Source of the DNA: Methanogenium organophilum
GTDB taxonomy: Archaea; Halobacteriota; Methanomicrobia; Methanomicrobiales; Methanomicrobiaceae
Assembly: GCF_026684035.1 (NCBI RefSeq)
Contig: NZ_CP113361.1
Coordinates: 1,488,001 to 1,552,000 of the forward strand
Direction: 5' to 3'
DNA: 64,000 nt
Made by a program: the position numbers and the translations under genes. Position 1 is the stretch's first letter, and each line of letters starts with the position of its first letter. Positions 27,407-37,905 of the stretch are shown here, one piece after another. Below the pieces are notes generated by a model. The model did not search any database. It was not told the DNA's origin and saw nothing but the letters and a program-made list of their open reading frames with translations.

Positions 27407-29071
27407 ATGTACCAGGATACATACCAGGCTGTGGAGACAGCCCTGAAAGATGCGACAGGAGCAGACGATGTGCTTCTTGGCGATGGCGGGGATCATGCGG
27501 ACCTTGCATCGACTATAGCTTTTGCGCTCGCAAAAAAAGAGAAGAAGAATCCTGCAGTGATTGCAGGAGAGATTACTGCAGCTATCGAGGAGACGCTCGC
27601 AGAAGCGGGCATTACGGTTGCAACCATCGGGCCGTACATCAACTTTGTCTTCGGCCCTTCATATGTCGCAGGTGTGGTTAAAGAGGCTATTCAGCCGGGC
27701 TATGGGCGTCTGCCCGATGTGCCGGGGCGGGTATGTCTTGAACACACATCGGCAAATCCCAACGGCCCCCTGCATGTGGGGCATATCAGAAATTCGGTCA
27801 TCGGTGACACCCTTGCACGGGTATTCCGGAAGGCCGGGTATGACATCGATGTTCAGTACTACCTGAACGATATGGGCCGTCAGATTGCAATCGTATCATG
27901 GGGATTTGATTATCTTGATATTCCGCAGAATGAAGGCGAAAAAGACGATCATTACATTGCTCGTGTCTATGTGGCGGCAAACCGTGCGATTGAGTCAGAT
28001 CCTGCAATAAAAGAAGAGATCGACCGGCGCATGGGTCTCATTGAACAGGGAGATCCTGAGATGGTGGAGAAGTTCCGCCGGGCGGTATCTCTCTGTGCAG
28101 AAGGGATTAAGGCCACCTTACATCTGCTCCATGCTACCCATGACCGGTTTGTCTGGGAGTCCGGATTTGTACAGGATGGTTCGATGGTTCGGATCCTCGA
28201 TCGGGTGGAGGCCCTGCCCGAAGCATCCCATGATGACATCCTTGCAGTAGATCTTACTGAAGCCGGGTTCGAGAAGGAGTATGTACTGCGCCGTTCAGAC
28301 GGGACGAGTGTGTATGCCGCCCGTGATCTTGCCTACCACGCGTGGAAGGGCGAGAACTTTGACCGCCTGATTGATGTGCTGGGAGCAGATCACAAGCTTA
28401 TCGGTGCACAACTGCAGGCGACGATGAAACTTCTGGGGGAGACGGCACCGGAGATCGTCTTCTTTGAGTTTGTGAGCCTTCCGGAAGGGTCCATGAGCAC
28501 CCGTGCCGGGAAGTTTATCTCCGCTGATGAACTCATCGATGAGGTGACAAAGAAGGCATTTGATGAAGTAACTGTTCGCCGTCCCGAGCTGCCTGAGGAG
28601 GAACGCCGGGCCATTGCTGCATCGGTAGCCATCGGTGCAGTCCGCTATGATATTGTCCGTGTTTCGCAGGAGAAGAGCACGGTCTTTGACTGGCGGCAGG
28701 CGCTGGACTTTGAACGCCAGAGTGCCCCATATATCCAGTATTCGCATGCACGTGCCTGTTCCATCCTTGCAAAGGCAGGGGAGTTCACCCCGGCATATGA
28801 GTTCACAACCGATGCCGAGATTGCACTCGCAAAGCACATCGGGCTCTTCCCGGTGGTGCTGCAGACGGTGGTGGATGAACTCCGCCCGCATCATCTTGCA
28901 ATCTATGCCCGTGACCTTGCGGATCTCTTCAATGCGTTTTACCACACCGACCCGGTCCTCAAGGCTGAGGCGGAGGTGCGGGATGCCCGGCTGACCCTCG
29001 TCCGAGCGGCACAGAATACCCTGAGCGAAGTGCTCGAAACCCTTGGTATCGATGCAGTCAGAAGCATGTAA
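27407..29071 (+). CDS. argS: arginyl-tRNA synthetase
   Basis: Class I aminoacyl-tRNA synthetase of 554 residues. The HIGH-type motif is HVGH at 123-126, preceded by EHTSANPNGPL, an ArgRS hallmark. The KMSKS counterpart is replaced by SMSTRAGKF, as is common in ArgRS. The C-terminal anticodon-binding helical domain (DALR type) includes YSHARACSILAK. It starts on the base after the prf1 stop and overlaps taw1 by 20 bp. Confidence 0.95.
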   Translation: MYQDTYQAVETALKDATGADDVLLGDGGDHADLASTIAFALAKKEKKNPAVIAGEITAAIEETLAEAGITVATIGPYINFVFGPSYVAGVVKEAIQPGYGRLPDVPGRVCLEHTSANPNGPLHVGHIRNSVIGDTLARVFRKAGYDIDVQYYLNDMGRQIAIVSWGFDYLDIPQNEGEKDDHYIARVYVAANRAIESDPAIKEEIDRRMGLIEQGDPEMVEKFRRAVSLCAEGIKATLHLLHATHDRFVWESGFVQDGSMVRILDRVEALPEASHDDILAVDLTEAGFEKEYVLRRSDGTSVYAARDLAYHAWKGENFDRLIDVLGADHKLIGAQLQATMKLLGETAPEIVFFEFVSLPEGSMSTRAGKFISADELIDEVTKKAFDEVTVRRPELPEEERRAIAASVAIGAVRYDIVRVSQEKSTVFDWRQALDFERQSAPYIQYSHARACSILAKAGEFTPAYEFTTDAEIALAKHIGLFPVVLQTVVDELRPHHLAIYARDLADLFNAFYHTDPVLKAEAEVRDARLTLVRAAQNTLSEVLETLGIDAVRSM

Positions 29072-29951
29072 GGCCCTCTTGAAACAGGGCTATCAGTTTT
29101 TTTCTCCCCGATCGTCTGCGGCCCTTAAGCCATGTATGTGGAATAAACGCACCCTCCGCGGCGGGGATATGTGTTATAAGGCACAGTTCTATGGCATTGA
29201 GAGCCACCGCTGTGTCCAGATGACCCCGACTTTGAAGTGCAACCAGCGTTGCCTCTTCTGCTGGCGGTCAATGGAGTATGAGGTGGTGGAAGAGGAGGAG
29301 TGCCCGCCGGAGGTCATCATGGAGCGTCTGCATCCTCTCCAGAAGAAGGCGCTTGCCGGTTACAATCCGGTTGCAAACAGTGTGGTCGACCGGAAACTCT
29401 GGGAAGAGGCACTTGCGCCGAATATGGCCGCCGTCTCCCTCTCCGGAGAGCCCACCCTCTACTCACAACTGCCTCGTCTTTTTGATCTCCTGAACGACGC
29501 CGGATTTACGACATTCCTTGTCACCAACGGCACCCGGCCGGATATGGTCCGGAAATGCAGTCCGTACCAGACCTATGTCTCTCTGGATGGCCCTGACGAG
29601 GAGACCTACCAGCGTGTCTGCCGCCCGATGGAGGACTCGTGGGAGCAGGTAACAGAGAGTCTCTCCCTTCTGGGAAGCAGGCGTTCAGCGATACGCATTA
29701 CGGTTGTCAAGGGGCTCAATGATATCAGTCCGGAGGGGTACGCCCGCCTCATTCAGGATGCGGGCCCCCTTTATGTCGAGGTGAAGGGATACATGTATCT
29801 TGGCTACTCGCGTAACAGGCTTACCCGTGCGCATATGCCGACCCATGAGTATGTAGCGGCATTTGCAAACGAAATTACGAAATACTGTGATTACGAAGTC
29901 TACGATGAAAGCCCGGTGTCCCGGGTGGTCTGTCTCACACGCGGTGAATAA
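29052..29951 (+). CDS. taw1: 4-demethylwyosine synthase (TYW1-like)
   Basis: Radical-SAM enzyme that makes the tricyclic imidazoline of wyosine bases at position 37 of tRNA-Phe. Radical-SAM cysteines are C63, C67 and C70 ([10 protein letters not shown]). A second set, C28, C41 and C54, has the 13-residue spacings of the second Fe-S cluster in TYW1. The protein is about 300 residues and lacks the flavodoxin domain of eukaryotic TYW1, as in archaea. The ATG at 29052 is chosen over the TTG at 29043. Confidence 0.94.
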   Translation: MQSEACKALLKQGYQFFSPRSSAALKPCMWNKRTLRGGDMCYKAQFYGIESHRCVQMTPTLKCNQRCLFCWRSMEYEVVEEEECPPEVIMERLHPLQKKALAGYNPVANSVVDRKLWEEALAPNMAAVSLSGEPTLYSQLPRLFDLLNDAGFTTFLVTNGTRPDMVRKCSPYQTYVSLDGPDEETYQRVCRPMEDSWEQVTESLSLLGSRRSAIRITVVKGLNDISPEGYARLIQDAGPLYVEVKGYMYLGYSRNRLTRAHMPTHEYVAAFANEITKYCDYEVYDESPVSRVVCLTRGE

Positions 29952-29952
29952 T

Positions 29953-31539
29953 ATGAAATTTAGTCCAGATGAATACCGGGAATTAGCACGCAGTGACTTT
30001 GAACATGCCTGGAATAAAGGGCCGGAGATTATTGATCCGGTTGGGGCGGGTGAAAAATACCCCCGATTCCAGTATAAATCCGCCCGCCGGCATCCAATCG
30101 CAGAGACCACTGCACGGCTGCGGGAAGTCTATCTGTCTATCGGGTTTGACGAGGCACGGGTGCCGCTCTTTATCGATGAAAGTGATGTATACCGCCAGTT
30201 TGGGCCCGAGGCATCCGCGGTCCTTGATCGTGTCTTCTATCTTGGCGGCCTGCCGCGCCCGAACGTGGGAATCGGCAAGGAGCGAATTCTCCGCATTGAG
30301 GAGATTCTCGGGAAAAGTCTCGGTGAAGAGGGAGAAGCACATCTCCGTGAAACCCTCCATGCATACAAGAAGGCAGAGGTGGACGGTGATGAGCTCACCT
30401 ATGAACTCTCAAAGGTGCTGGTATGTGACGATGCTCTTGTCGTACGCATCATGGATGAGGTATTTCCGGAATTTCGTGCACTGACACCGGAGTCATCCCG
30501 TACGACCCTGCGCTCCCATATGACCTCCGGGTGGTTCCTTTCCCTTGGTGCGATGTGGGACCGTCTGCCCCTTCCCATCCGGCAGTTCTCCATCGACCGG
30601 TGTTTCCGCCGCGAACAGGAAGAGGGCCCGACCCGCCTGATGACTTATCACTCCGCCTCCTGTATCGTTGCAGGGGAGCATGTGACGGTGGAAGACGGCA
30701 AGGCGGTTGCAGCTGCCCTCCTGAAGGCATTCGGATTCGAGGACTTTGAGTTCCGACCGGATGAGAAGCGCTCGAAATATTATATTCCTGACACCCAGAC
30801 CGAAGTGTACGCCCGCCACCCGGTGCATGGCTGGGTGGAGGTCGCGACCTTTGGCATGTACTCGCCCTCTGCTCTGGCAGAATACGGGGTAGGTGTCCCG
30901 GTGATGAATCTGGGCCTCGGCGTGGAGCGCCTCGCTATGATCGAGTATCAGGCTGAAGATGTTCGCCAGCTCACCCATCCACAGTTCTTCCCACCGGTCT
31001 TTACGGATGCAGAGCTTGCCGGAGGCATCGATCTGCGGGAAGCCCCGCAGACACGGGAAGGCATCCTCATGGCAGAAGCAATTCAGAAGGTTGCAACCGC
31101 TCATGCCTCAGAAGAAAGTCCCTGTTCGTTTGAGGCATGGGACGGGGAGTGCTGTGGAACGCGTCTTCGTGTCTTTGTCGAGGAAGAAGAGGAAAATTCC
31201 CGTCTCTGTGGCCCGGCGGTCTTCAATGATGTCTATGTCGAAAACGGGAAGATTCTTGGGGTGCCGGACACGAAAAAGTTCGCAAAGGTGAGGGCCAACG
31301 GTGCGTCCGCGGGGATCTCATATCTGGAAGCAGTGGCGAACCTCGCCGCCGCACGCATAGAGGAGGCCGCCTGTGCCGGTGAAGGCACCCGTGTGCAGGT
31401 CAAGATGGCAAAAATTCCCTCCGATGTGAATCTGAAAATTGAGAACTATGTGATGCGCACCATCACGGACAACAATAAAAAAATTGATCTACGCGGCCCG
31501 GTCTTTGTCACGGTCCGTAGTGTGCTGGACGAAGAATAA
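29953..31539 (+). CDS. sepS: O-phosphoseryl-tRNA(Cys) synthetase
   Basis: Class II synthetase that charges tRNA-Cys with O-phosphoserine; a second enzyme (SepCysS, not in this window) then makes Cys-tRNA. The 528-residue protein begins [12 protein letters not shown] and has SepRS features: [53 protein letters not shown] and motif 3 [13 protein letters not shown]. The ATG at 29953 follows the taw1 stop by 1 bp. Reading further upstream in frame gives sequence that belongs to taw1. A T-run (31545-31551) after the stop could terminate the transcript. Confidence 0.96.
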   Translation: MKFSPDEYRELARSDFEHAWNKGPEIIDPVGAGEKYPRFQYKSARRHPIAETTARLREVYLSIGFDEARVPLFIDESDVYRQFGPEASAVLDRVFYLGGLPRPNVGIGKERILRIEEILGKSLGEEGEAHLRETLHAYKKAEVDGDELTYELSKVLVCDDALVVRIMDEVFPEFRALTPESSRTTLRSHMTSGWFLSLGAMWDRLPLPIRQFSIDRCFRREQEEGPTRLMTYHSASCIVAGEHVTVEDGKAVAAALLKAFGFEDFEFRPDEKRSKYYIPDTQTEVYARHPVHGWVEVATFGMYSPSALAEYGVGVPVMNLGLGVERLAMIEYQAEDVRQLTHPQFFPPVFTDAELAGGIDLREAPQTREGILMAEAIQKVATAHASEESPCSFEAWDGECCGTRLRVFVEEEEENSRLCGPAVFNDVYVENGKILGVPDTKKFAKVRANGASAGISYLEAVANLAAARIEEAACAGEGTRVQVKMAKIPSDVNLKIENYVMRTITDNNKKIDLRGPVFVTVRSVLDEE

Positions 31540-31571
31540 CACATCTTTTTTGGGGCATGTGCCTCCCTTCT

Positions 31572-32462
31572 TCAGGAGCGGATTTCCGGCACTGGTATCA
31601 GAAGGGATGAATGATCCAGTGGATAGCGGAATATTTTCTCCTCCCTAAGGGGATCGTGGAGCAGAATCTGATCGCCCCGTCGTTCAGCTGTGACGATGTA
31701 TGAGTGGTAGTAAAGCCGTTTCACCTCTGGCAGCATCGCAATTCCTGCCAGTTCGTCGGGAGTGATATTCAGGTATTTTTGGTACACGGTTTCCCTGCCT
31801 GTTCCGTCCGGAATGGAGTATGGCCGGACAATAAAGGACTCGTCTGTTTCAACAATTGTGATCCAGCGTGTGGGATGTATGGTGGGAATGGCCTCCCCGT
31901 TGGTCTCTATATTGGCATATGCAGCAATTCCTCCATATACGAGTATGATTGCCAAAAATATCGCCAGGTATGCTGTGTAGTGCCGTTCTCCCGCTCGTCC
32001 GGTCAGGACGAGAACGAAAAGGGTCAGACTCAGAAACAGAATGGGAAGGGACGGACCCGGGAAAATACCCACTGTGAATTTCTCTGTTGAAAATGGCCAG
32101 AGAAGGGGGATGCCGGGATAGGCGAGGTAGTCGAGGAATATGTGCAACATAGCACCTGCAAATATTGCAGCACCAGCCATTAGGGTGACTTCTTGAGGAA
32201 AGAATTGCCCGAACCAGGAAATGCCGGAGAGGAAGTATAGAGCGCAGAATATCACCAGGGAGAGGAGTGTCGCACCAACAATGCTGTGGGTAACACCGCC
32301 ATGGGTGAAGATATACTGCGAGGGTTCGTCATCCGGGATGATAAAGAATGTTGCGTCAATATCCGGGATTACCGCACCAATAATGGCAAAGGGGACGAGG
32401 GCTGCGTTACCTGCAAGAAGCAGTGGGATTGCTATTGCAAATGCATGCGTGAATGAATCCAC
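31572..32462 (-). CDS. membrane-bound metal-dependent hydrolase (DUF457/YdjM-like)
   Basis: Polytopic membrane protein. The opening VDSFTHAFAIAIPLLL, then GAVIPDIDATFF and HGGVTHSIVGA, carries the histidine/aspartate pattern of the YdjM/DUF457 family, whose substrate is unknown. About six helices follow, then a soluble C-terminal domain of about 110 residues. I chose a GTG start at 32462 because family members begin at this point; an upstream ATG at 32588 adds 42 unrelated residues. It is convergent with sepS. Confidence 0.78.
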   Translation of the reverse strand: MDSFTHAFAIAIPLLLAGNAALVPFAIIGAVIPDIDATFFIIPDDEPSQYIFTHGGVTHSIVGATLLSLVIFCALYFLSGISWFGQFFPQEVTLMAGAAIFAGAMLHIFLDYLAYPGIPLLWPFSTEKFTVGIFPGPSLPILFLSLTLFVLVLTGRAGERHYTAYLAIFLAIILVYGGIAAYANIETNGEAIPTIHPTRWITIVETDESFIVRPYSIPDGTGRETVYQKYLNITPDELAGIAMLPEVKRLYYHSYIVTAERRGDQILLHDPLREEKIFRYPLDHSSLLIPVPEIRS

Positions 32463-32694
32463 AATGCGCTGTTTTGCTATTATGATACTAAATGGTATCC
32501 GATGCAGCAGATAAGCAGGAATCGCACTTTTGGCTGAGTATCCGGAATATGTCCCGGCCCGGTGTATTTCTCTCTCTTCAGGATACATTATGGATGAGGG
32601 GCAGGCGTCCTGATACTAAATCGTCACGTTTCTTATTCTGGAGAATGAAATAAACAAATAACATATGGGGACTGGAAGCGTCCGGGGTATCAAT

Positions 32695-33333
32695 ATGCAA
32701 AATATCAGCAAATTCACCAATATTCTTGAGAAAAATCGGATTGAAGCTCTGACGGATGGTATATACGCAATTGTACTCACTCTTTCAGTTCTGATGATTG
32801 GAACAGGCCTCTATTCGGGTTCGGTTGACAGCAGCACATTTTATTCATCCCTGCATGAAGCTGTCCCCCAAATATTCAATTACGCTCTCTCATTTGTCCT
32901 GTTGTCCATATTCTGGGTTGTCCACCACCGGCAGATGAACAGCATTGTCCATGTTGATAGTCTCTATATCTGGCTCAATATGGGGAGCCTTTTTTTCATC
33001 ACCCTTATCCCGTTCACCACAAACCTGAACTCTGACTTTTCAGAATATCCTCTGGCAGTCGCGATTTATGCGGCAAATATTATGGTGATCAGCCTGTCCT
33101 ATACCCTCAGCTGGTTTTATGCAGCGAGAGGCAGGCGTCTGGTTGCGGATGACCTGTCGGATTCAACCATACAAAACGGGATTTGGCGGGGACTGCTGAC
33201 AGCGGGAGTGTCAGTGATTGTAATCGTCGCCGCTTATTTCATTCATTCGGAATGGGCAACAATATTCTTTCTGCTGATCTTTGTCGGAGGGTTCTTTATC
33301 AAAAATCCGAAACCAACAAACGATCCCACATGA
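32695..33333 (+). CDS. TMEM175-like potassium channel (DUF1211)
   Basis: 212 residues from the ATG at 32695 (MQNISKF); an ATG at 32665 is in frame. The signature RIEALTDGIYAIVLTL (15-30) is the TMEM175/DUF1211 R-x-x-x-[FL]-[ST]-D first-helix motif, followed by five more helices. Prokaryotic members form tetrameric K+ channels. No close operon partner is visible; an MFS gene follows 213 bp later. Confidence 0.86.
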   Translation: MQNISKFTNILEKNRIEALTDGIYAIVLTLSVLMIGTGLYSGSVDSSTFYSSLHEAVPQIFNYALSFVLLSIFWVVHHRQMNSIVHVDSLYIWLNMGSLFFITLIPFTTNLNSDFSEYPLAVAIYAANIMVISLSYTLSWFYAARGRRLVADDLSDSTIQNGIWRGLLTAGVSVIVIVAAYFIHSEWATIFFLLIFVGGFFIKNPKPTNDPT

Positions 33334-33546
33334 TTCCTTTATCCGGGTATCGGACGACTGTCACATGTACCGGTGGGGCATGCAACAGACCCTTCATCCG
33401 TTTTATCTGTCGTTCCACCTGCGGAAGATGCAGATTCAGGTAAATCCCTGTATGTATGGTTCTGCTCTGATGGAATGCATTGGAGAATACGGCTATCATG
33501 CGTGACAACGATAGATTGAATCACATTTCGTACCTGAGAGATTTCC

Positions 33547-34851
33547 GTGAATAACCCTGCTCAACCCACGCCGTGTCCGGTAACCCCGCACACCAAAACC
33601 CGTATCCTTGTGGTGATATCGCTTTCCGTCTTTATTTCTCTCGTGGGTATTGGTATGGTTGTACCAATCCTCTCGGTCTATGCCGATACCCTCGGTGCAT
33701 CATCGTTCTGGATTGGTGTAGTATTTGCGGCATTCTCATTCTCACGCACTGTATGTATGCCCATCTTTGGCCGGTTGTCTGATCGGTATGAAAAAAAGCA
33801 CCTGATGGCGGGCGGACTCTTTTTTTATGCGATAATCTCTCTCGGGTATATCATCGCCCCCACGGTTCTTCTGCTCACTATTGTCAGATTTATCCACGGG
33901 ATAGCCTCAGCGATGGTTGCACCGGTTGCAATGGCGTATCTGGCCGGGATTGCGGGCAAAGGGGAGGAAGCCCGCATCATGTCGCGGTTTCAGGCCTCGA
34001 TGCTCTTCGGATTTGGGGCCGGACCCCTGATGGGTGGCGTCATCTATGACCTCTTTGGATTCTCCGCGGCCTTCTATGCATTGATGGCATTCTCCGCCCT
34101 TTCCTGTCTGATCGTTGTCCTCTTTCTCCCTGAAGAACGGATATTTTTGTCCGCCGTGGGAAGCGTCAGAGATGCAGAGAATTGGGGCGGTGATGGTGAA
34201 GATCATGGGAACTGTAGACCTGAACCGAAACGTCGGGGGGGTCGGGAAACCCTTCGCGGGCTTCTCCTCCATCCGCTCTATGGCGGCACCATGATGCTGT
34301 CGTTTGCGAGTGAATTCGGCATGATAGGTATCCTTGTCTTCATCCCGTTATTTGTACCATTTTTTGGAATCACGCCCGCAGGCGCAGGAATTATCATATC
34401 ACTGAATGTGTTTGTGGCGGGTATTCTTCAGATGGTATTCGGTCGTATTGGCGACCGTGCCAACCGGTGTGTGCTCATCATTCCGGGAGCCCTGATCTTT
34501 GCCGCGACCGTTGCAGTATTTCCGTTCTGCACCACACTCACCAGTTTCCTACTGGTGTCATTTGTGAATGCTGTGGGGGCTCTCTTCTTCTTCCCTGCGG
34601 TGAGTGCCACGATGGTGGAGGCCGGCCGGGAATTTGGCATGGGATCAACCATGGGTATCTACAACTCCGTTCGTGGTGCAAGCGGTATAATTGCCCCTCT
34701 TGCAGGAGGCCTTGTTGCCGATGCCTTTGGACTGGAGGCAGTCTTCTTCCTCATCGGAGTGTTCATTGCCGCCTGTGTCGGTATATTCTTCCTGCTTGCA
34801 GCCTCGTCTGTCTACGGATATCGACAATCCGGAAAAAAAGAGAATATGTGA
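33547..34851 (+). CDS. MFS transporter
   Basis: 434 residues with twelve predicted membrane segments. The loop-2 motif GRLSDRYEKKH (MFS motif A) follows helix 2, and its counterpart in the second half is GRIGDRANRC. A 35-residue basic/polar loop (about 200-236) separates the halves. The start is GTG at 33547. It resembles multidrug/sugar-type exporters, but the substrate cannot be inferred. Downstream 34852-34987 is a short convergent gap. Confidence 0.85.
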   Translation: MNNPAQPTPCPVTPHTKTRILVVISLSVFISLVGIGMVVPILSVYADTLGASSFWIGVVFAAFSFSRTVCMPIFGRLSDRYEKKHLMAGGLFFYAIISLGYIIAPTVLLLTIVRFIHGIASAMVAPVAMAYLAGIAGKGEEARIMSRFQASMLFGFGAGPLMGGVIYDLFGFSAAFYALMAFSALSCLIVVLFLPEERIFLSAVGSVRDAENWGGDGEDHGNCRPEPKRRGGRETLRGLLLHPLYGGTMMLSFASEFGMIGILVFIPLFVPFFGITPAGAGIIISLNVFVAGILQMVFGRIGDRANRCVLIIPGALIFAATVAVFPFCTTLTSFLLVSFVNAVGALFFFPAVSATMVEAGREFGMGSTMGIYNSVRGASGIIAPLAGGLVADAFGLEAVFFLIGVFIAACVGIFFLLAASSVYGYRQSGKKENM

Positions 34852-34987
34852 AAATGTGCTGAATTTTAACGTTTCAGGTATTGACGAATGGATAAATACC
34901 GGAGTGGACGCTCTGTCCGTATTTTCATCCGGAATCTTTGACCGGGCATGCGGTTGTATGCCTCTTTTGGGGGTGGTGAGTGGCAGC

Positions 34988-35176
34988 TTACTTTTTTTCA
35001 GCACGTTCCTCTTCTGCTGCCACAAGTACTGGTGCAATCGTCTTTGAATAGATACTTCTTTTTGCGAGTGTTGTAAGCCGCCGGGAGTAATGTATATGCG
35101 CAATCTGAATGCCTGCAAGGAGGCCGAAACAGAGCGATACGATTCCGAGGAGCCCCGCACTTAATAGTTCAACCAT
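34988..35176 (-). CDS. small membrane protein (62 residues)
   Basis: One N-terminal membrane helix (LLSAGLLGIVSLCFGLLAGIQIA) followed by a basic region and a charged C terminus ending EERAEKK. AGGAGGG lies 6-7 bp before the ATG, a strong ribosome-binding site that argues for a real gene. It follows another small membrane protein by 16 bp, and both are divergent from the DUF2070 gene. I do not recognise the family. Confidence 0.6.
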   Translation of the reverse strand: MVELLSAGLLGIVSLCFGLLAGIQIAHIHYSRRLTTLAKRSIYSKTIAPVLVAAEEERAEKK

Positions 35177-35192
35177 TTATCCCTCCTTTCAT

Positions 35193-35378
35193 TCAACTCT
35201 GCCGTTCCAGTTCATCGATGAGCGGTTCAATAGAATCAACATCCCTGCATTCATCCGCCACGGCGAGAAACCGTTTTTTAAAGTGAAGTGAGAAACCATA
35301 GTATCCTCCTGCACAGCCGATTGCAATGCATACGACCGCTATTCCCAAATATATCCAGAGATCCTCCATTGAGATCAT
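35193..35378 (-). CDS. small membrane protein (61 residues)
   Basis: One membrane helix (LWIYLGIAVVCIAIGCAGGYYGFSL) near the N terminus, then a basic KKRF step and an acidic cytosolic tail (VDSIEPLIDELERQS). An ATG three codons in (35369, MEDLW) is an alternative start. It heads a two-gene minus-strand unit with the 62-residue protein. The topology of the two proteins is alike, suggesting that they work together. Function unknown. Confidence 0.55.
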   Translation of the reverse strand: MISMEDLWIYLGIAVVCIAIGCAGGYYGFSLHFKKRFLAVADECRDVDSIEPLIDELERQS

Positions 35379-35495
35379 GCAAATCTTACGGTTGACGACG
35401 CTTAATGGTATCCATGCATTCTTTAACCCTTGTTCCTTTGGTAAACTCTGGTTCGAAAGCTATTTGGTGATGTATGTGCCACGTTCGCATACTTT

Positions 35496-37250
35496 ATGGT
35501 TGCTGACTCGTCGTCTCAGCTGGAAGGCCTCTCTGCATTGATCATGCAGGCCCCTTCCTGGCGCCGTTCTGTCCTTCTCATCCTTCTTCTTGGCGGGGCT
35601 ATTGAGCTGATGCTGGTCCTCGCCGGTACCAGACACTCGGAGATCGTTGCCTATGCGGGCATTCTGCTCTTTACGGTACCAGCCCTTGTGGCCACATGTG
35701 TGACACCCCCTCTTGTGCGAAGGGGTGGAAATGACATCACGCCTGACTGGTCGGCCCTCATTGCGCTGGGCAGCTGTATTGTGACAATTCTCATCACTCT
35801 CTCTCCGGTGCTGCTTCTTGCAACAGACTTTGTCATTCTCTTCTTTGCCGCATCACAGGGGATTGTCTTTTTCCTTAGAATCCTTATTCTCGCAGCAATT
35901 GTTGATCATCATTTCCGACAGATCCTGATCCCTGCGCTGACACAAACAGCCGTTGCCTCTTTCTTTGGATGGCTTCTGTTGGGAGATTTATTTGCTCTCT
36001 TTGTCATTCCGCTGCACATCTTCTTCTGCCTCGCGACATGGGCTTTCATCTGGATCCTGGAACGGCCGATGAAACAGGCGCTTGGCCTCTCCCCCCTTGG
36101 GTTTGCCAATGCATTTATGGCCCATATGATTGAGGGTTCAACCGCATTGGAGGATTTCTTCAGGCAGATGGGAGACTCTGTGACAGTCGTCTTCGGAACG
36201 CTTCTCTTCCGTCGAAATGGGCGTGAAGCGATGACAGTGACCGCCCCTAATCTGCATCCGGGGCCGCTCGGGGAAATTGGTGGTTCTGCACTGCCCCGCA
36301 TCCTGACAGAAAGTATGAACGGTCGGGCGCTGGTATTCCATGGGATGGCCACCCATGACTTTAACCCGGTCTCTGCATCTGAAGTGGAGACGATTGCGGA
36401 ATCCATCCGGGATGCACAGAAGGAGCCGCTGGACTGGTGTGCAACTGCTACCCATGCACAGCGGTATGAAGCCGGTTCTGTCTCTGTCCTTGCTCAGGCG
36501 TTTGGCGACACGATCTTCATTGCTGCTACACGGTCACCCAATATCACCGATGATGTGGAGTATGCAGTCGGTCTTGCGATTATCGAGGAGGGTAAACGCT
36601 GGTTCCGGCATGTCGTCCTTGCAGATGCCCATAACAGCTTCATCGACCTCCCCCCACCTGTACTCCTGGGAAGCCGTATCGCAGAAGATTACCGGGAGGC
36701 GGCGGCGACGGCCTGTAAGGCGCTTGTGGGGGAGCCCCAGTACCCCTATTCCATCGGATTTTCGCAATTGGATGTGCCGTTTACTCATGAGGAGGGATTT
36801 GGTGACCTGGGAGTGATGGCAATGGTGACAGTGGTTGAGGGAAAAGAGACTATCTGGCTTGTCTTTGACGGAAACAATCTTCATTTCGGTATCCGTGAGG
36901 AACTTCGGGATCTGTTCATTCAGGAATCTGATGAATGCGAAATAAGCACCAGTGACACCCATGTGGTTAATATGGCGTCCGGAAAAAATCCGGTCGGGTG
37001 GAAAGTCCCGCTTGCGCTTTTTCTGCCGTTTGTGCGTGAAGCGGTGGACTGTGCCCGGGAGGATTTGGCCCCTGCAGAGAGTGCCGGCGGGACTGCCTGC
37101 TGTGCGGATATCGTGGTCTTTGGATCCCAACGTATTACGCAGCTTGCAGGGATTGTCACCGGGAGTGTTGGCATTGTATGGCCGGTGGCCCTTATTATCA
37201 CAATTATGGCGTTTGTCTCAACCGGTGTGGTCTATTTTCTTTTAACGTGA
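35496..37250 (+). CDS. DUF2070 family membrane protein
   Basis: 584 residues. The first 210 contain about six membrane helices; residues about 210-550 are a soluble domain with the DUF2070 hallmark APNLHPGPLGEIGGSALP and histidines in ADAHNS and ATHAQRYEAG that could bind metal; a final helix closes the protein. The family is archaea-specific and of unknown function. Sequence just before the ATG (ATACTTTATGG) also looks like a TATA box, so an internal ATG at 35544 cannot be excluded. Confidence 0.85.
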   Translation: MVADSSSQLEGLSALIMQAPSWRRSVLLILLLGGAIELMLVLAGTRHSEIVAYAGILLFTVPALVATCVTPPLVRRGGNDITPDWSALIALGSCIVTILITLSPVLLLATDFVILFFAASQGIVFFLRILILAAIVDHHFRQILIPALTQTAVASFFGWLLLGDLFALFVIPLHIFFCLATWAFIWILERPMKQALGLSPLGFANAFMAHMIEGSTALEDFFRQMGDSVTVVFGTLLFRRNGREAMTVTAPNLHPGPLGEIGGSALPRILTESMNGRALVFHGMATHDFNPVSASEVETIAESIRDAQKEPLDWCATATHAQRYEAGSVSVLAQAFGDTIFIAATRSPNITDDVEYAVGLAIIEEGKRWFRHVVLADAHNSFIDLPPPVLLGSRIAEDYREAAATACKALVGEPQYPYSIGFSQLDVPFTHEEGFGDLGVMAMVTVVEGKETIWLVFDGNNLHFGIREELRDLFIQESDECEISTSDTHVVNMASGKNPVGWKVPLALFLPFVREAVDCAREDLAPAESAGGTACCADIVVFGSQRITQLAGIVTGSVGIVWPVALIITIMAFVSTGVVYFLLT

Positions 37251-37378
37251 ACAGCGGGGGGATGTCATACCAAACATCAGGATCTGTTCTTTTTAGATAT
37301 AGGGGGCCTTATAGGTCCCTTGGGTGCCGGTGGTCAAAGACCCTGTCGACGGTTGAATAACATGGAAGGTTTGGTGCG

Positions 37379-37729
37379 TTATTCATAACTGCGATCGTGA
37401 TCCCCTTCTGATTCTTTTACCAATGCCTCAGTGTCTGCAAAGTCTATCTTCAGTCCACCGAATATTCCTGCCGCAAGGTTGTAGATGACGGCGACAATGG
37501 CACCTGTGATAAACCCGATAATGGCATAGACGACTGTCAGGACAAGGATCGCAACAATCGCCCAGACAAGGGTCGCCTCTCCTACGGGCAATGGATAGAA
37601 CGGAGCAGCAGCAACACCAAATATTGCGACCAGCACTGCCAGCACAGCCGCAATAAACCCAAGCACAAGGGATACTGCGGCAAAGATCTTTGCACATGAA
37701 AAAACGTTGATACTTCTGATTTCAGCCAT
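37379..37729 (-). CDS. DUF3566-like membrane protein
   Basis: 116 residues from the ATG at 37729 (MAEIRSI). Two long membrane segments (about 15-40 and 55-85) flank a Pro-rich loop; IYNLAAGIFGGLKIDF near the end is like DUF3566 proteins in other archaea. It is convergent with the DUF2070 gene and divergent from phosphoribulokinase. Function unknown. Confidence 0.65.
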   Translation of the reverse strand: MAEIRSINVFSCAKIFAAVSLVLGFIAAVLAVLVAIFGVAAAPFYPLPVGEATLVWAIVAILVLTVVYAIIGFITGAIVAVIYNLAAGIFGGLKIDFADTEALVKESEGDHDRSYE

Positions 37730-37905
37730 AATTCCTCTCAATATTGTTTTGCTTGTCTTTGATACGTAAAAAGATGATGGTTTCCTACGATGCGACCGGT
37801 GAATACTATCATTCTCACATGAATACTATTGTCGTTTGCCTGCCCGGATCGAATTATGGATGATGTGTTTTTCTCAGTTGCCGCTCATAATCTGTACCAG
37901 AGCCC

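Noticed and set aside
29863-29952. In-frame extension of sepS
   Set aside because: It is the end of taw1 in another frame; SepRS proteins start at the MKFSP position (29953).
32463-32588. 42-residue N-terminal extension of the DUF457-like protein
   Set aside because: Family members start at the DSFTHA position; the extension has no matching features and no ribosome-binding site.
33330-33443. Cysteine-rich 37-codon frame after the TMEM175-like gene, with CxxxxC and CxxxCxxC spacing
   Set aside because: It overlaps the end of the TMEM175-like gene, has no ribosome-binding site, and the codon use is unlike genes here.
35450-35458. GGTTCGAAA resembling a tRNA T-loop
   Set aside because: The flanking bases do not form a T stem, and no acceptor or anticodon arm is found in a suitable position.
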